Positions 1 through 7,648 of a DNA stretch of 60,291 nucleotides are shown here, one piece after another; positions within the stretch are counted from its first letter, which is position 1, and each line of letters starts with the position of its first letter. The position numbers were made by a program, and so were the translations under genes. This DNA is from an uncultured Lachnospiraceae bacterium (GTDB taxonomy: Bacteria; Bacillota; Clostridia; Lachnospirales; Lachnospiraceae), in assembly GCA_902489645.1 (NCBI GenBank), contig CABUAW010000009.1, forward strand, positions 1-60,291, written 5' to 3'. Below the pieces are notes generated by a model that was given only the letters and a program-made list of their open reading frames with translations, did no database searches and was not told the origin of the DNA.

Positions 1-900
1 CCGCCGGACGGAGAATTGCCAGAAGGCGAACAGATGGTGCCGGACGGAGAACTGCCAGAAAACGGCCAGACCGTGTCGGAGGATGAAACTTCGGACAGTG
101 CCAAGGGCCTGAAAGCCGGAACAGCAATTTATCTGAATGGCGGCGATTTTAGTGTGGATTCGTCGGACGACAGTATTCATTGCAACGGAAATATTACTGT
201 AAATGATGGAACCTATATCATGAAGTCGGGAGACGACGGCGTTCATGCGGATAATGCGCTTGTGATTAACGGCGGTGTCATTCAGATAAATAAGTCCTAT
301 GAGGGACTGGAAGGTCTGACCGTGGATATCCGGGGCGGAGACATTGATGTGACGTCCACCGATGATGGAATTAATTCGGCCGGAGGCAGCGACACCCTGA
401 ACGATGGACGTCCGGGACAAAACAACTTTGTGTCGGGAGAGGATTGCTGGATACGTATCAGCGGCGGTGAAATTTATGTGAAAGCGGCGGGCGACGGCGT
501 GGATTCCAATGGAAATTTATATATGGATGGAGGTATGCTTGTCGTTGAGGGGCCGGAGGATTCGGCCAATGGCACATTGGATTATTCAGGTGTCGCCGAG
601 ATTACCGGAGGAACCTTCGTTGGTACGGGAAGCTCCGGTATGGCGATGGCTTTTAGTGATTCCTCTTCGCAGTATTCTATAAATGTTGTCACGGATACGA
701 TGCTTCCTTCGGGAACGCCGGTGACATTGACGGACAGTGCGGGGAAGGAAATTCTCAGCGTTTCACCGACGAAGTCATTTAACTGCATCCAGATAAGTTC
801 CTCTCTGCTTGTTTATGGCGAGACGTATACCGTATCTTATGGGGAAGAAACGTCCGTCGAAGTAACGGTAGACAGTATTTCCACGTGGAGCAGAAAATAG
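1..900 (+). CDS. Cthe_2159-like carbohydrate-binding protein (C-terminal part)
   Basis: The reading frame is open to the left edge (first codons read PPDGE), so this is the C-terminal ~299 residues of a longer secreted protein. The visible start is a repeated acidic linker (PDGELPE twice). It is followed by many short beta-strand repeats with Gly-Gly and Asp-Asp-Gly turns (for example SSDDSIHCNG, KSGDDGVHAD, STDDGINSAGG), the pattern of the Cthe_2159 (DUF4353) family. Those proteins fold as right-handed beta-helices that bind calcium and polysaccharides such as cellulose or pectin. No anchor follows the domain, so the protein is probably released or held by its missing N-terminus (lipoprotein or membrane-attached). 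A role in plant-fibre adhesion is inferred. Confidence 0.7.
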   Translation, partial: PPDGELPEGEQMVPDGELPENGQTVSEDETSDSAKGLKAGTAIYLNGGDFSVDSSDDSIHCNGNITVNDGTYIMKSGDDGVHADNALVINGGVIQINKSYEGLEGLTVDIRGGDIDVTSTDDGINSAGGSDTLNDGRPGQNNFVSGEDCWIRISGGEIYVKAAGDGVDSNGNLYMDGGMLVVEGPEDSANGTLDYSGVAEITGGTFVGTGSSGMAMAFSDSSSQYSINVVTDTMLPSGTPVTLTDSAGKEILSVSPTKSFNCIQISSSLLVYGETYTVSYGEETSVEVTVDSISTWSRK

Positions 901-926
901 AGAGCAGAAAATAAAGAATAAAAAAA

Positions 927-971
927 TATCCCCTGTGACCGGGCGGTGCGCGCCCTGTGCCGCAGGGGATA
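927..971 (-). terminator. Hairpin, terminator-like on the minus strand
   Basis: TATCCCCTG (927-935) pairs with CAGGGGATA (963-971), with a second stem GGGCG/CGCCC (941-945/951-955) inside. An A-run lies just left of it, so on the minus strand the hairpin is followed by a T-run, as in an intrinsic terminator. On the plus strand it is followed by AAAACG, so termination of the carbohydrate-binding gene would be weak. It may serve the decayed small minus-strand gene at 1016-1130. Confidence 0.5.
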
Positions 972-1015
972 AAACGATGTAAGTATGTTATTTGTTTCGT
1001 TTTAACAGGCGTATT

Positions 1016-1130
1016 TTAAAGGCACGGATTTTCGACATATATGTCAATAATCATATAAACAATAAAGGCCGCCAGCCCAAATAAAAAATATTTTTCTTAA
1101 AAACTGACCCATCTTCTTTTGACTCATCAT
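1016..1130 (-). pseudogene. Small membrane-peptide gene, probably frameshifted
   Basis: On the minus strand an ATG at 1130 follows AAAGGG with 8 bases of spacing and opens a 28-residue frame (starts MMSQKKMGQF, stop at 1044-1046). A second frame continues past that stop with a clear transmembrane-like stretch (FLFGLAAFIVYMIIDIY, stop at 1016-1018). The two frames join across A/T homopolymers near 1085-1100. One indel would restore a ~37-residue single-pass membrane peptide, and a minus-strand terminator-like hairpin lies 45 bases downstream. No known family was recognised. A short functional 28-residue peptide is the alternative. Confidence 0.35.
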
Positions 1131-1206
1131 ATATGCGTCCCTTTCGCAAATCGTATAAACCTTCTCATTAAGAAAAGTACAGGACATAAAACGAGAATCG
1201 ATAATT
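1131..1206. other. Intergenic, no gene seen
   Basis: AT-rich spacer between the small minus-strand peptide remnant and the recombinase leader. It holds the minus-strand ribosome binding site of that peptide. No convincing promoter or other coding frame was found here. Confidence 0.4.
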
Positions 1207-1257
1207 CTTCGTTAAAATTGTTTTACAGGGTAAATACTATTTTAACAACGAAGGAGG
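1207..1257 (+). promoter_or_regulatory. Inverted repeat overlapping the recombinase ribosome binding site
   Basis: CTTCGTT (1207-1213) is complementary to AACGAAG (1247-1253), and AAAAT (1214-1218) to ATTTT (1239-1243). The right arm covers the first bases of the Shine-Dalgarno AAGGAGG (1251-1257), which lies 9 bases before the ATG at 1267. The structure could hide the ribosome binding site in RNA, or be a recombinase binding site in DNA. This is seen in the sequence; its function is inferred. Confidence 0.45.
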
Positions 1258-1266
1258 TTCTATAAA

Positions 1267-1863
1267 ATGCCGAATAGTGTATATGGATACATCAGGGTGT
1301 CCACAAAGGACCAGAATGAGGACAGGCAGCGGATTGCTTTAGCTGAATTTCCGGTGCCGGAGGTAAATGTTTTTATGGACAAATTGAGCGGAAGAGATTT
1401 TAATCGCCCCCAGTATCGGAAGCTAATAAGAAAACTCCGTCCCGGCGACTGCCTTGTGGTGAAGGCCATTGACAGATTGGGCCGGAATTATGAAGAAATT
1501 CTGGAGCAATGGCGAATTATTACAAAGGAAAAGAAGGCGGATATTGTTGTTCTGGATATGCCGCTTCTGGATACCCGGCAGACCGGACGGGATTTGACAG
1601 GCACCTTTGTGGCGGATTTGGTACTCCAGATTCTTTCTTATGTGGCTCAGACAGAGAGGGAAAATATTAAACAGAGACAGAAGGAGGGAATTGCCGCCGC
1701 AAGGCTTCGCGGCGTCCGGTTTGGACGGCCAAGGAAACCGCTGCCGGAAAACTTTGAGCAGGTGAAGCGGGATTGGGAAGACAAGAAAATAACTTCGAGA
1801 GAGGCCGCCAAACAACTTTCGATTGCCCAGGATACGTTTCTCAGATGGGCGCGGGAACGATGA
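1267..1863 (+). CDS. Small serine recombinase (resolvase/invertase family)
   Basis: 198 residues. The N-terminal resolvase domain has the GYIRVSTKDQNEDRQ motif with catalytic Ser12 and the downstream arginines (AIDRLGRNYEE). A long helix with QTERENIKQRQKEG follows, then a C-terminal helix-turn-helix (ITSREAAKQLSIAQDTFLRW). This catalytic-then-HTH order and length match Hin/Pin invertases and Tn3-type resolvases. IS607 transposases have the HTH first, and large phage integrases are much longer. It likely acts on a nearby site; the inverted repeats at 1903-1953 and 1983-2008 are candidates. It sits directly upstream of a large adhesin gene, a common setting for phase-variable expression, though inversion here is inference. 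The AAGGAGG site supports the ATG start. Confidence 0.85.
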   Translation: MPNSVYGYIRVSTKDQNEDRQRIALAEFPVPEVNVFMDKLSGRDFNRPQYRKLIRKLRPGDCLVVKAIDRLGRNYEEILEQWRIITKEKKADIVVLDMPLLDTRQTGRDLTGTFVADLVLQILSYVAQTERENIKQRQKEGIAAARLRGVRFGRPRKPLPENFEQVKRDWEDKKITSREAAKQLSIAQDTFLRWARER

Positions 1864-1902
1864 GGGTATCGATTTAAATTTGGAAAAAGTAGGAAATATC
1901 GG

Positions 1903-1953
1903 TCAGGCGTTTTTACATATTTTCAGACATATTTTGCGCGTTTTTTCGCCTGA
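1903..1953. repeat. Inverted repeat downstream of the recombinase gene
   Basis: TCAGGCG (1903-1909) and CGCCTGA (1947-1953) form a perfect 7-base inverted repeat. Between them ACATATTTT occurs twice in direct orientation (about 1914 and 1927). It may be part of a recombinase (res-like) site or a weak terminator for the recombinase gene. Confidence 0.35.
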
Positions 1954-1982
1954 AAACTGTTTCTTCTTATTATAACATCGAA

Positions 1983-2008
1983 GAACGATAAAGTCTACTT
2001 TATCGTTC
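1983..2008. promoter_or_regulatory. Perfect 12-base inverted repeat upstream of the adhesin
   Basis: GAACGATAAAGT (1983-1994) is followed after two bases by its exact complement ACTTTATCGTTC (1997-2008). A two-base loop disfavours an RNA hairpin, so a dimeric DNA-binding protein site is more likely. A possible -10 (TATTAT, 1968-1973) lies just before it, which would put the palindrome in the early transcribed region of the adhesin gene. Candidate ligands are the recombinase at 1267 or an unlinked repressor. Confidence 0.5.
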
Positions 2009-2096
2009 AAAGCTCGAAAGCGTGCGATAGAGCAGGGTGACACTTTATTATTCAGCTCTCCGGCCTGTGAGAAGGAAAAAATAGGAGGAGAGGAAA

Positions 2097-5000
2097 GTGA
2101 AACTAAGAAGAAAACTTCAAATGTTTGTGTCGGTGATTCTCACTATGGTTATGGTTTTGTCTTTGACAACCATAGCTTTTGCGGATGAATTTGATGCCGC
2201 TTCGGGAATCGGAGAGACGTCCTCGGAAGAATCATTCGATACGGAGTCAACTCAGGAGGAAACTTATGGAGATGAATCCGTTACAGAAGAGACTGAAAAT
2301 TTAGACAGTACGGATGAATCGAAAGAAGAGGAAGACGAAAACGTTCAAAAAGAAGGTGAAACGGAAGAAACAAAGACAGATGAAGGGATTGCGCTGATGT
2401 CTGAGGCGGATGGAAAAATTACTCCGGATATGAGCAAAGAGGAAATTCAGGCGGTTTTTGACGCAAAGGATGAAGTTACATTTGCAGCCGGAGCTTACAC
2501 GGGGATTAGCGTAACTATAAATAAGTCAGTGACAATCCGTGCAGAGGGACCTTTGGAATTTACGGGAAACGGAAAGTCTGCGGAAGGACAAAGCCATTAT
2601 CCGTTTTTGATTGGCAACGGGGCAGCGGTCACATTTGAAAATGTAACGCTCCAGTCGTCAAATTACGACGGCTTCATGAAAATATCCGGTGGAACTGTCA
2701 GCTTAAACGGCGGAAGTTTTAATGTTACGGGTCTGGGACATGGCTGTGTGTTTTTTATCGGTTCAAATGCGAATACCCTGACTATTCAGGACGCTGCTTA
2801 TACAAGCAACGGAAATAGCGGGGATTCAATGGTCTCCTATGCAAGCGGCGAGGTCCGGATTAACTTTATAAATAGTAATACGGATGTGTCAAATAATGCA
2901 AATTCCAACACAGGGCACGGAATTTGGAATCAGGGCGGCAAAATGAGTGTTGAAATCAACGGAGGAACCTTCAATTCCAGCGGGAATACCTGGGCGGGAA
3001 TTACTCTGATTAATAAATGGGCAGATTTCAACGGCTATGATTATGGCTATTCGGAGGATAATCTTGTTATCACAAACGGCGCTCAGGTGACGATGAGTAA
3101 TAACGGAACCTATGGATATAACAATGGGAACCTGACAATTAGTGATTCTGTCTTTACGGCAGAAAATAATGCGGCCCGTGATAATATTGCGTGTTCAAAT
3201 CTGAATGCTGTGAACAGTACAATTAATGTCAATGGGGCAAAGGGAACCCAGTCTGAGGGCAGATATTGGACCTATGGTAATGGCCTGGATGTCGGAGGCA
3301 ATCAGATATACATTGAAGGAACTTCCATTAATGCGGCGAATAATTGCCGTTCAGGAATTTATCTGGGTTATGCTGTCGGCGATTTTAGTGAAATTGGAGC
3401 GGCCCAGGCTTTGGCCGTAATTAAGAGCAGTCAGCTCAATGTCAGCGGCAATGGAAAGTCGGGACTTGATATTGTCAATGCCGCCGAGATAGACAGAACG
3501 ACAATTAATGCCTCTTCAAATGCTCTGGCAGGTATCCATTTTAATAACGGAAGCAATATTATTACTGAATTTGATTTGAGTTCTCATTCAAATTACGACC
3601 CTTATAACAACAGTGACCCAAGCGGAAATTCGGTGTTAAATAATACGACGGTAAATCTGAATGGAAATACGACAGGCATTGTTCTGTCAAGAGAATTAAA
3701 TGTTTGTGATTCTGTCATTATGAATACGGGAAATACTTCGCAGGGAATTAAATATGAGACAGGAGAAACAGCCGTATATAAAGAAAACGGAAACACTGTC
3801 GCAGCCATTTCTTCCGACGGTTCGGAAACTGAGGGCGACAACACAAATCAATGGACATTGATTGAGGCAGGTTCTTTCCAGGGAAACCGGGATAAGATGA
3901 CGGGCGACTATGCGCTGAATGGCGTAAAGGCAGAGGATGAAATTTATACCGCTCCGGTGAATTCGGACGGAACGAAGCTGACCCGTTTTAATTTGAACAG
4001 GGAAGTAAATCCGGAAGTCGGAGCAGATGGGGAACAGAGCTTTGTTTATCATGACCCGAATACAGGGAAGGCATATACATATACTTTCCAGTATAATGGG
4101 GAAGGCGAAGATTTAATTGAAGGTGAATCAAACAATGCGTATGTTTGGGCTCCGGTATCCATACTTCATTATGATGCCACGGAAGGGCGGATTGTAAGTG
4201 ATGCCGAAAATGTGAAAAAAGCAGCGGATTCGACGGCTTATGTGGGACAGCAGGCGCTGCAGAATACGCGCGGCGACGGCTCGGCCGTCGGTAATGAAGC
4301 CGGTAAGTATACGGGAAGTAACAGATATGCAACGGATTATACAATCTATGGAAACAGTCTCCGGTTAAGTGAAGGCCGGCTTGCGGCTGCGGCGAAGAGC
4401 GGTTATGTATTTTCAGGCTGGTGGGTATGTGTTGAAGATGGTACGGTCGTTGACATATCTTCAAAATTACCGGGAAGCGGAAGCGCGGACGCATGTGAAT
4501 CCTGGCAGGAATTTTATAATCTTTTGAATACTCCGGTGGATGAAACAACTCCGCTCAGTGATACATTGACTGTGGGAATGGATGCGGACGCCCAGTTTAC
4601 AGTCTATGCAAAATGGTCTAAAAATACGGGCGAGACGCCGGAAACACCGGAGTGGAGCATTTCCAAAAGTAAAACAGCGACGGCGCTGGACGAAAACTTT
4701 GAATCGAAGGTAACGCTCTCACTTCCGGCCGCAGACTGGAAGCGGGATATGGATGTTGTTTTTGTACTGGACAAGTCCACCAGTCATAAGCAGACGGATA
4801 TTGTAAATCAGGCCGTTGGTATGCTGGAAAGCTTATCGGAAAAAGACAACCTGAATGTAAAAGCAGGCGTTGTCGTATTTGCCAAAGATTTACTGGAAGA
4901 GAGCAGCCAGTCCCTTGTTAAGCTGGATGCTTTTGGCTTGTCAGATTTGGAAGCAGTTATGAAAAAGGACTTCGATGAGGAATCCGGAACAAATCTTCAG

Positions 5001-6419
5001 GCAGGTGTGGAAGCAGCAAGAGAACTTTTAAATGCCGATACGGAGGTGGAAGCACAGGATAAATATATTGTGCTTTTAACAGACGGCGGCGCACGGCAAT
5101 TTTTAAATGAAAATGGAGAAACGGTTTCCCAGGTATTTCATCCGAATGAGAGCGGAAACTGGTGGGGAAGCAATTCAGATTTTACAGATGGACGGTATTT
5201 GGCCGGAAATGACGCCGTAAAACGGACCTTTGAGGAAGTATGGGCGGATACTCAGAACGTGGAGGATAATACTTATACGGCAACAGAGGCCGAAAAGGAC
5301 AGTATTACCGGCGCCGGCTGGGATACGGTAAAGGGCAGCCCGAATTATTATACAAGTCTGGAACGCGCCGTTTATTATGGGGCAAAATCCATTGTGAATG
5401 CTTCGAATGAGGCCAATGTTATATTTGCGGCGTATCCGTATTATAAAGGCAATGCCTGCAGTAATCTGTATGATTATACGGAGAGCTTTAAAAACTGGCT
5501 GAGTACAAATCAGATAGTAAGTATGTATAATACGGAAAATCTGAATCCTTCTGAAATTTTTGAGAAAATAGAAAATGAATTGATTTATGCAGTCGATGCA
5601 GGAAGTACCGTGCTGGATGTCATTGGCTATGATGATGATTACAATAACGGAATGGGTTATCATTTTGATTTTGTAAACGATGCTGAGAAACTGACGCTGA
5701 CTGTGGCCGGGGAAACATTGACTGTGACCCGGGTGGATGATACGACATTTGGTTTCGGCGATGCCGACGGCAGTAAAGACGGAACAACCTACCCGTTTGT
5801 TCTGCATTACTATCCAAACGGTACGAGCCATGCCGGAAGAGTTATTGAGGACGAGTGCTTTGTATGGGATATTAATGTGCCGGTGATGAAGAATGCACAG
5901 GTACAGATGACTTACACAGTTCTTTTGACAGACCCGACAGAAACGGCGGGAACTTATACGGAACTGAATACAAACGTAGAAGCTGTTCTCTATCCGAAGG
6001 ATAGCAACGGAGAGGAACTTTCTCCGGAATGGTTTGAACGGCCAACCGTGGAATATACGGTAGAAGGCGAAGAGCCGACAACGCCGGAAGAGCCGACAAC
6101 ACCGGAAGAGCCAACGACACCGGAAGAGCCGACGACACCGGGAGAACCGACGACACCGGGAGAGCCAACAACACCGGAAGAACCGACGACACCGGAAGAA
6201 CCGACGACACCGGCAGGCCCGACAACACCAACAGGTCCGTCAACGCCGAATAAACCAACGACACCGAACAAACCTGTAACGCCAAATAAAACAGCGACAT
6301 CCAATGGACCAAAAACAGGGGATGAGATGAATTTAGTGCTGTGGATAATTATTTTGGCCGCAGCGGGCGCCGTTGCCGTTGATTTGGGAGTTTACCTTGT
6401 AAAGACCCGTAAACGTTAA
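2097..6419 (+). CDS. Large wall-anchored adhesin with vWFA domain
   Basis: 1440 residues, GTG start set by AGGAGG at 2083-2088. Order: signal peptide (1-29); Glu/Thr/Ser-rich acidic segment (~30-105); beta-helix-like region rich in Asn/Gly turns (~110-560); an InlB-type segment (GYVFSGWW, ~765-840); a vWFA domain (~885-1160) with a complete MIDAS (D892, S894, S896, T965, D996); a Pro/Thr stalk of about 20 EEPTTP-like triplets (~1325-1400). It ends in a sorting signal, GPKTGDE (1404-1410), then a hydrophobic helix and KTRKR. The sorting motif has Gly where Leu is usual. It likely displays a metal-dependent adhesive head on the cell wall. The next gene starts 14 bases downstream, implying co-transcription with the TnpB-like gene. 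Confidence 0.85.
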   Translation: MKLRRKLQMFVSVILTMVMVLSLTTIAFADEFDAASGIGETSSEESFDTESTQEETYGDESVTEETENLDSTDESKEEEDENVQKEGETEETKTDEGIALMSEADGKITPDMSKEEIQAVFDAKDEVTFAAGAYTGISVTINKSVTIRAEGPLEFTGNGKSAEGQSHYPFLIGNGAAVTFENVTLQSSNYDGFMKISGGTVSLNGGSFNVTGLGHGCVFFIGSNANTLTIQDAAYTSNGNSGDSMVSYASGEVRINFINSNTDVSNNANSNTGHGIWNQGGKMSVEINGGTFNSSGNTWAGITLINKWADFNGYDYGYSEDNLVITNGAQVTMSNNGTYGYNNGNLTISDSVFTAENNAARDNIACSNLNAVNSTINVNGAKGTQSEGRYWTYGNGLDVGGNQIYIEGTSINAANNCRSGIYLGYAVGDFSEIGAAQALAVIKSSQLNVSGNGKSGLDIVNAAEIDRTTINASSNALAGIHFNNGSNIITEFDLSSHSNYDPYNNSDPSGNSVLNNTTVNLNGNTTGIVLSRELNVCDSVIMNTGNTSQGIKYETGETAVYKENGNTVAAISSDGSETEGDNTNQWTLIEAGSFQGNRDKMTGDYALNGVKAEDEIYTAPVNSDGTKLTRFNLNREVNPEVGADGEQSFVYHDPNTGKAYTYTFQYNGEGEDLIEGESNNAYVWAPVSILHYDATEGRIVSDAENVKKAADSTAYVGQQALQNTRGDGSAVGNEAGKYTGSNRYATDYTIYGNSLRLSEGRLAAAAKSGYVFSGWWVCVEDGTVVDISSKLPGSGSADACESWQEFYNLLNTPVDETTPLSDTLTVGMDADAQFTVYAKWSKNTGETPETPEWSISKSKTATALDENFESKVTLSLPAADWKRDMDVVFVLDKSTSHKQTDIVNQAVGMLESLSEKDNLNVKAGVVVFAKDLLEESSQSLVKLDAFGLSDLEAVMKKDFDEESGTNLQAGVEAARELLNADTEVEAQDKYIVLLTDGGARQFLNENGETVSQVFHPNESGNWWGSNSDFTDGRYLAGNDAVKRTFEEVWADTQNVEDNTYTATEAEKDSITGAGWDTVKGSPNYYTSLERAVYYGAKSIVNASNEANVIFAAYPYYKGNACSNLYDYTESFKNWLSTNQIVSMYNTENLNPSEIFEKIENELIYAVDAGSTVLDVIGYDDDYNNGMGYHFDFVNDAEKLTLTVAGETLTVTRVDDTTFGFGDADGSKDGTTYPFVLHYYPNGTSHAGRVIEDECFVWDINVPVMKNAQVQMTYTVLLTDPTETAGTYTELNTNVEAVLYPKDSNGEELSPEWFERPTVEYTVEGEEPTTPEEPTTPEEPTTPEEPTTPGEPTTPGEPTTPEEPTTPEEPTTPAGPTTPTGPSTPNKPTTPNKPVTPNKTATSNGPKTGDEMNLVLWIIILAAAGAVAVDLGVYLVKTRKR
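6070..6292 (+). repeat. Pro/Thr-rich stalk repeats in the adhesin
   Basis: Tandem 18-base-scale units encode EEPTTP, GEPTTP, AGPTTP and NKPTTP variants, ending just before the sorting signal. Such stalks carry the head domain across the wall, and their copy number often varies between strains by slippage. An antisense open frame over this region is an artefact of the repeat. Confidence 0.75.
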
Positions 6420-6433
6420 TTCGTCGGAAAACT

Positions 6434-7648
6434 ATGTCAGACAGGCTTTATTATTCAATAACGACACGGAAATTTATTTTGAGAACTTCACATGACGGGT
6501 GGCTTTTGGCCACCCGGAAGCTCTACAATGAGGTCTTATATTTCTATTACCGGTTGTTTTTGGAACATTCCGAGCTTTATGCGCTGGGGAATCAAAAGAC
6601 GCTGAGAGAATTGGAACGGATGACGATTGTCGGCAGAGATAAACAGCCGGTCGAAGAGCCGCTTCCGTGGAAAGGATTTCCGCTATATTTGCGAAGAGCG
6701 GCGATTAACGCCGCATTGTCTGCCGGAAGAAGTTACCTTGCAAGGGATAAACAGGCATTTCCGAGTGAGACATTTTCGGCGAGTATTAATCTTTATAAGG
6801 GCAATTACAAAAATCTGGACAGCCGTTGCATTACGATAAAGGTCTGGAATGGAGAAAAATGGCAGTGGCTGAAATGTCGGCTGTATCGAAATCATCTTCC
6901 CGAAGACGGAATCTGTCTGTCTCCCAGGGTGGTATTTAAGGCAAATGGGATGGAGCTTCATGTGCCCGTTCAGCAGACCGTGCCGAATGGGAAACCCCTG
7001 AGAGAAAGAATGGGAAGCGAACTGCGTATTTGCAGCCTGCAGTTTACCAATGGGGATACCTTTGCCGTCGCCTGTATATTGAACAGGGAAAATGAATTGG
7101 AGGCTGCCCGCTTTTTTCGGGGCGGCAAAACTTATGCCGCGCGGTACAACCGGATTTTGGATAAGATTAAAAAATCCCGGGAGGCTGTCGGAAATGAATT
7201 CCGGACTTCGGCCGACAGTGAATCCGCAGGCAGGAATAATAAGCGGTATTGGAAAAAGCTGAAATGGTTGAGAGAAGACACAGCCCATCAAATCAGCCGC
7301 CGTATCGTGGATTTTTGCCGGGAGTCCGGTGCGCAGGTCATTGTACTGCCGAAGTATAGCAGAGAGTTTTCAAAATATGTCATGATATCCGTTGGGGATG
7401 GGTCGCCTTTGCGCCTAAATGACAAGGTACGTACTCTGCTGAGGTATAAAGCCTGGCAGGAAGGAATTCTTGTGATAGAATCCGAAGTGTCGGATATTGG
7501 AAGATATTGTGCGCTATGCAAAGCTGCGGTACATATAAAGGGCGAGCTTTTTATATGTGAAAACGGACATCAGGGGAATCGACGGATAAATGCAGCGAAA
7601 AATCTTGGCAGAAAGACTTATGAAAATTTAGATAGACACATGCAATAG
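6434..7648 (+). CDS. Nuclease-dead TnpB-family protein (TldR-like)
   Basis: 404 residues, TnpB/IS605 OrfB fold by motif order: N-terminal TRKLYNEVLYFYY helix, RuvC-I region (~196-215), HQISRRIVDF helix, RuvC-II strand (302-308), LRYKAWQEGI, zinc finger and terminal NAAKNL. All three catalytic acids are gone. RuvC-I reads LRICSLQ (Cys200/Ser201 where Asp is expected), RuvC-II reads VIVLPKY (Pro306 for Glu), and RuvC-III reads GNRRINAAKN (Arg384 for Asp). The zinc site keeps C359, C362 and C375, with G378/H379 at the fourth position. The frame is intact and full length, so loss of cutting looks selected rather than decayed. TldR proteins are nuclease-dead TnpB relatives that act as RNA-guided repressors; that role here is inferred. 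No TnpA transposase or IS ends were seen. The start has only a weak GGAAA site, suggesting coupling to the adhesin gene. Confidence 0.75.
   Translation: MSDRLYYSITTRKFILRTSHDGWLLATRKLYNEVLYFYYRLFLEHSELYALGNQKTLRELERMTIVGRDKQPVEEPLPWKGFPLYLRRAAINAALSAGRSYLARDKQAFPSETFSASINLYKGNYKNLDSRCITIKVWNGEKWQWLKCRLYRNHLPEDGICLSPRVVFKANGMELHVPVQQTVPNGKPLRERMGSELRICSLQFTNGDTFAVACILNRENELEAARFFRGGKTYAARYNRILDKIKKSREAVGNEFRTSADSESAGRNNKRYWKKLKWLREDTAHQISRRIVDFCRESGAQVIVLPKYSREFSKYVMISVGDGSPLRLNDKVRTLLRYKAWQEGILVIESEVSDIGRYCALCKAAVHIKGELFICENGHQGNRRINAAKNLGRKTYENLDRHMQ

Noticed and set aside
5990..6312. Antisense ORFs across the Pro/Thr repeats
   Set aside because: Open frames produced by the repeat itself, with no ribosome binding sites.
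1267..7648. Reading recombinase plus TnpB as an IS607 element
   Set aside because: The recombinase has catalytic-then-HTH order, unlike IS607 TnpA, and a 4.3 kb adhesin lies between; no element ends were seen.
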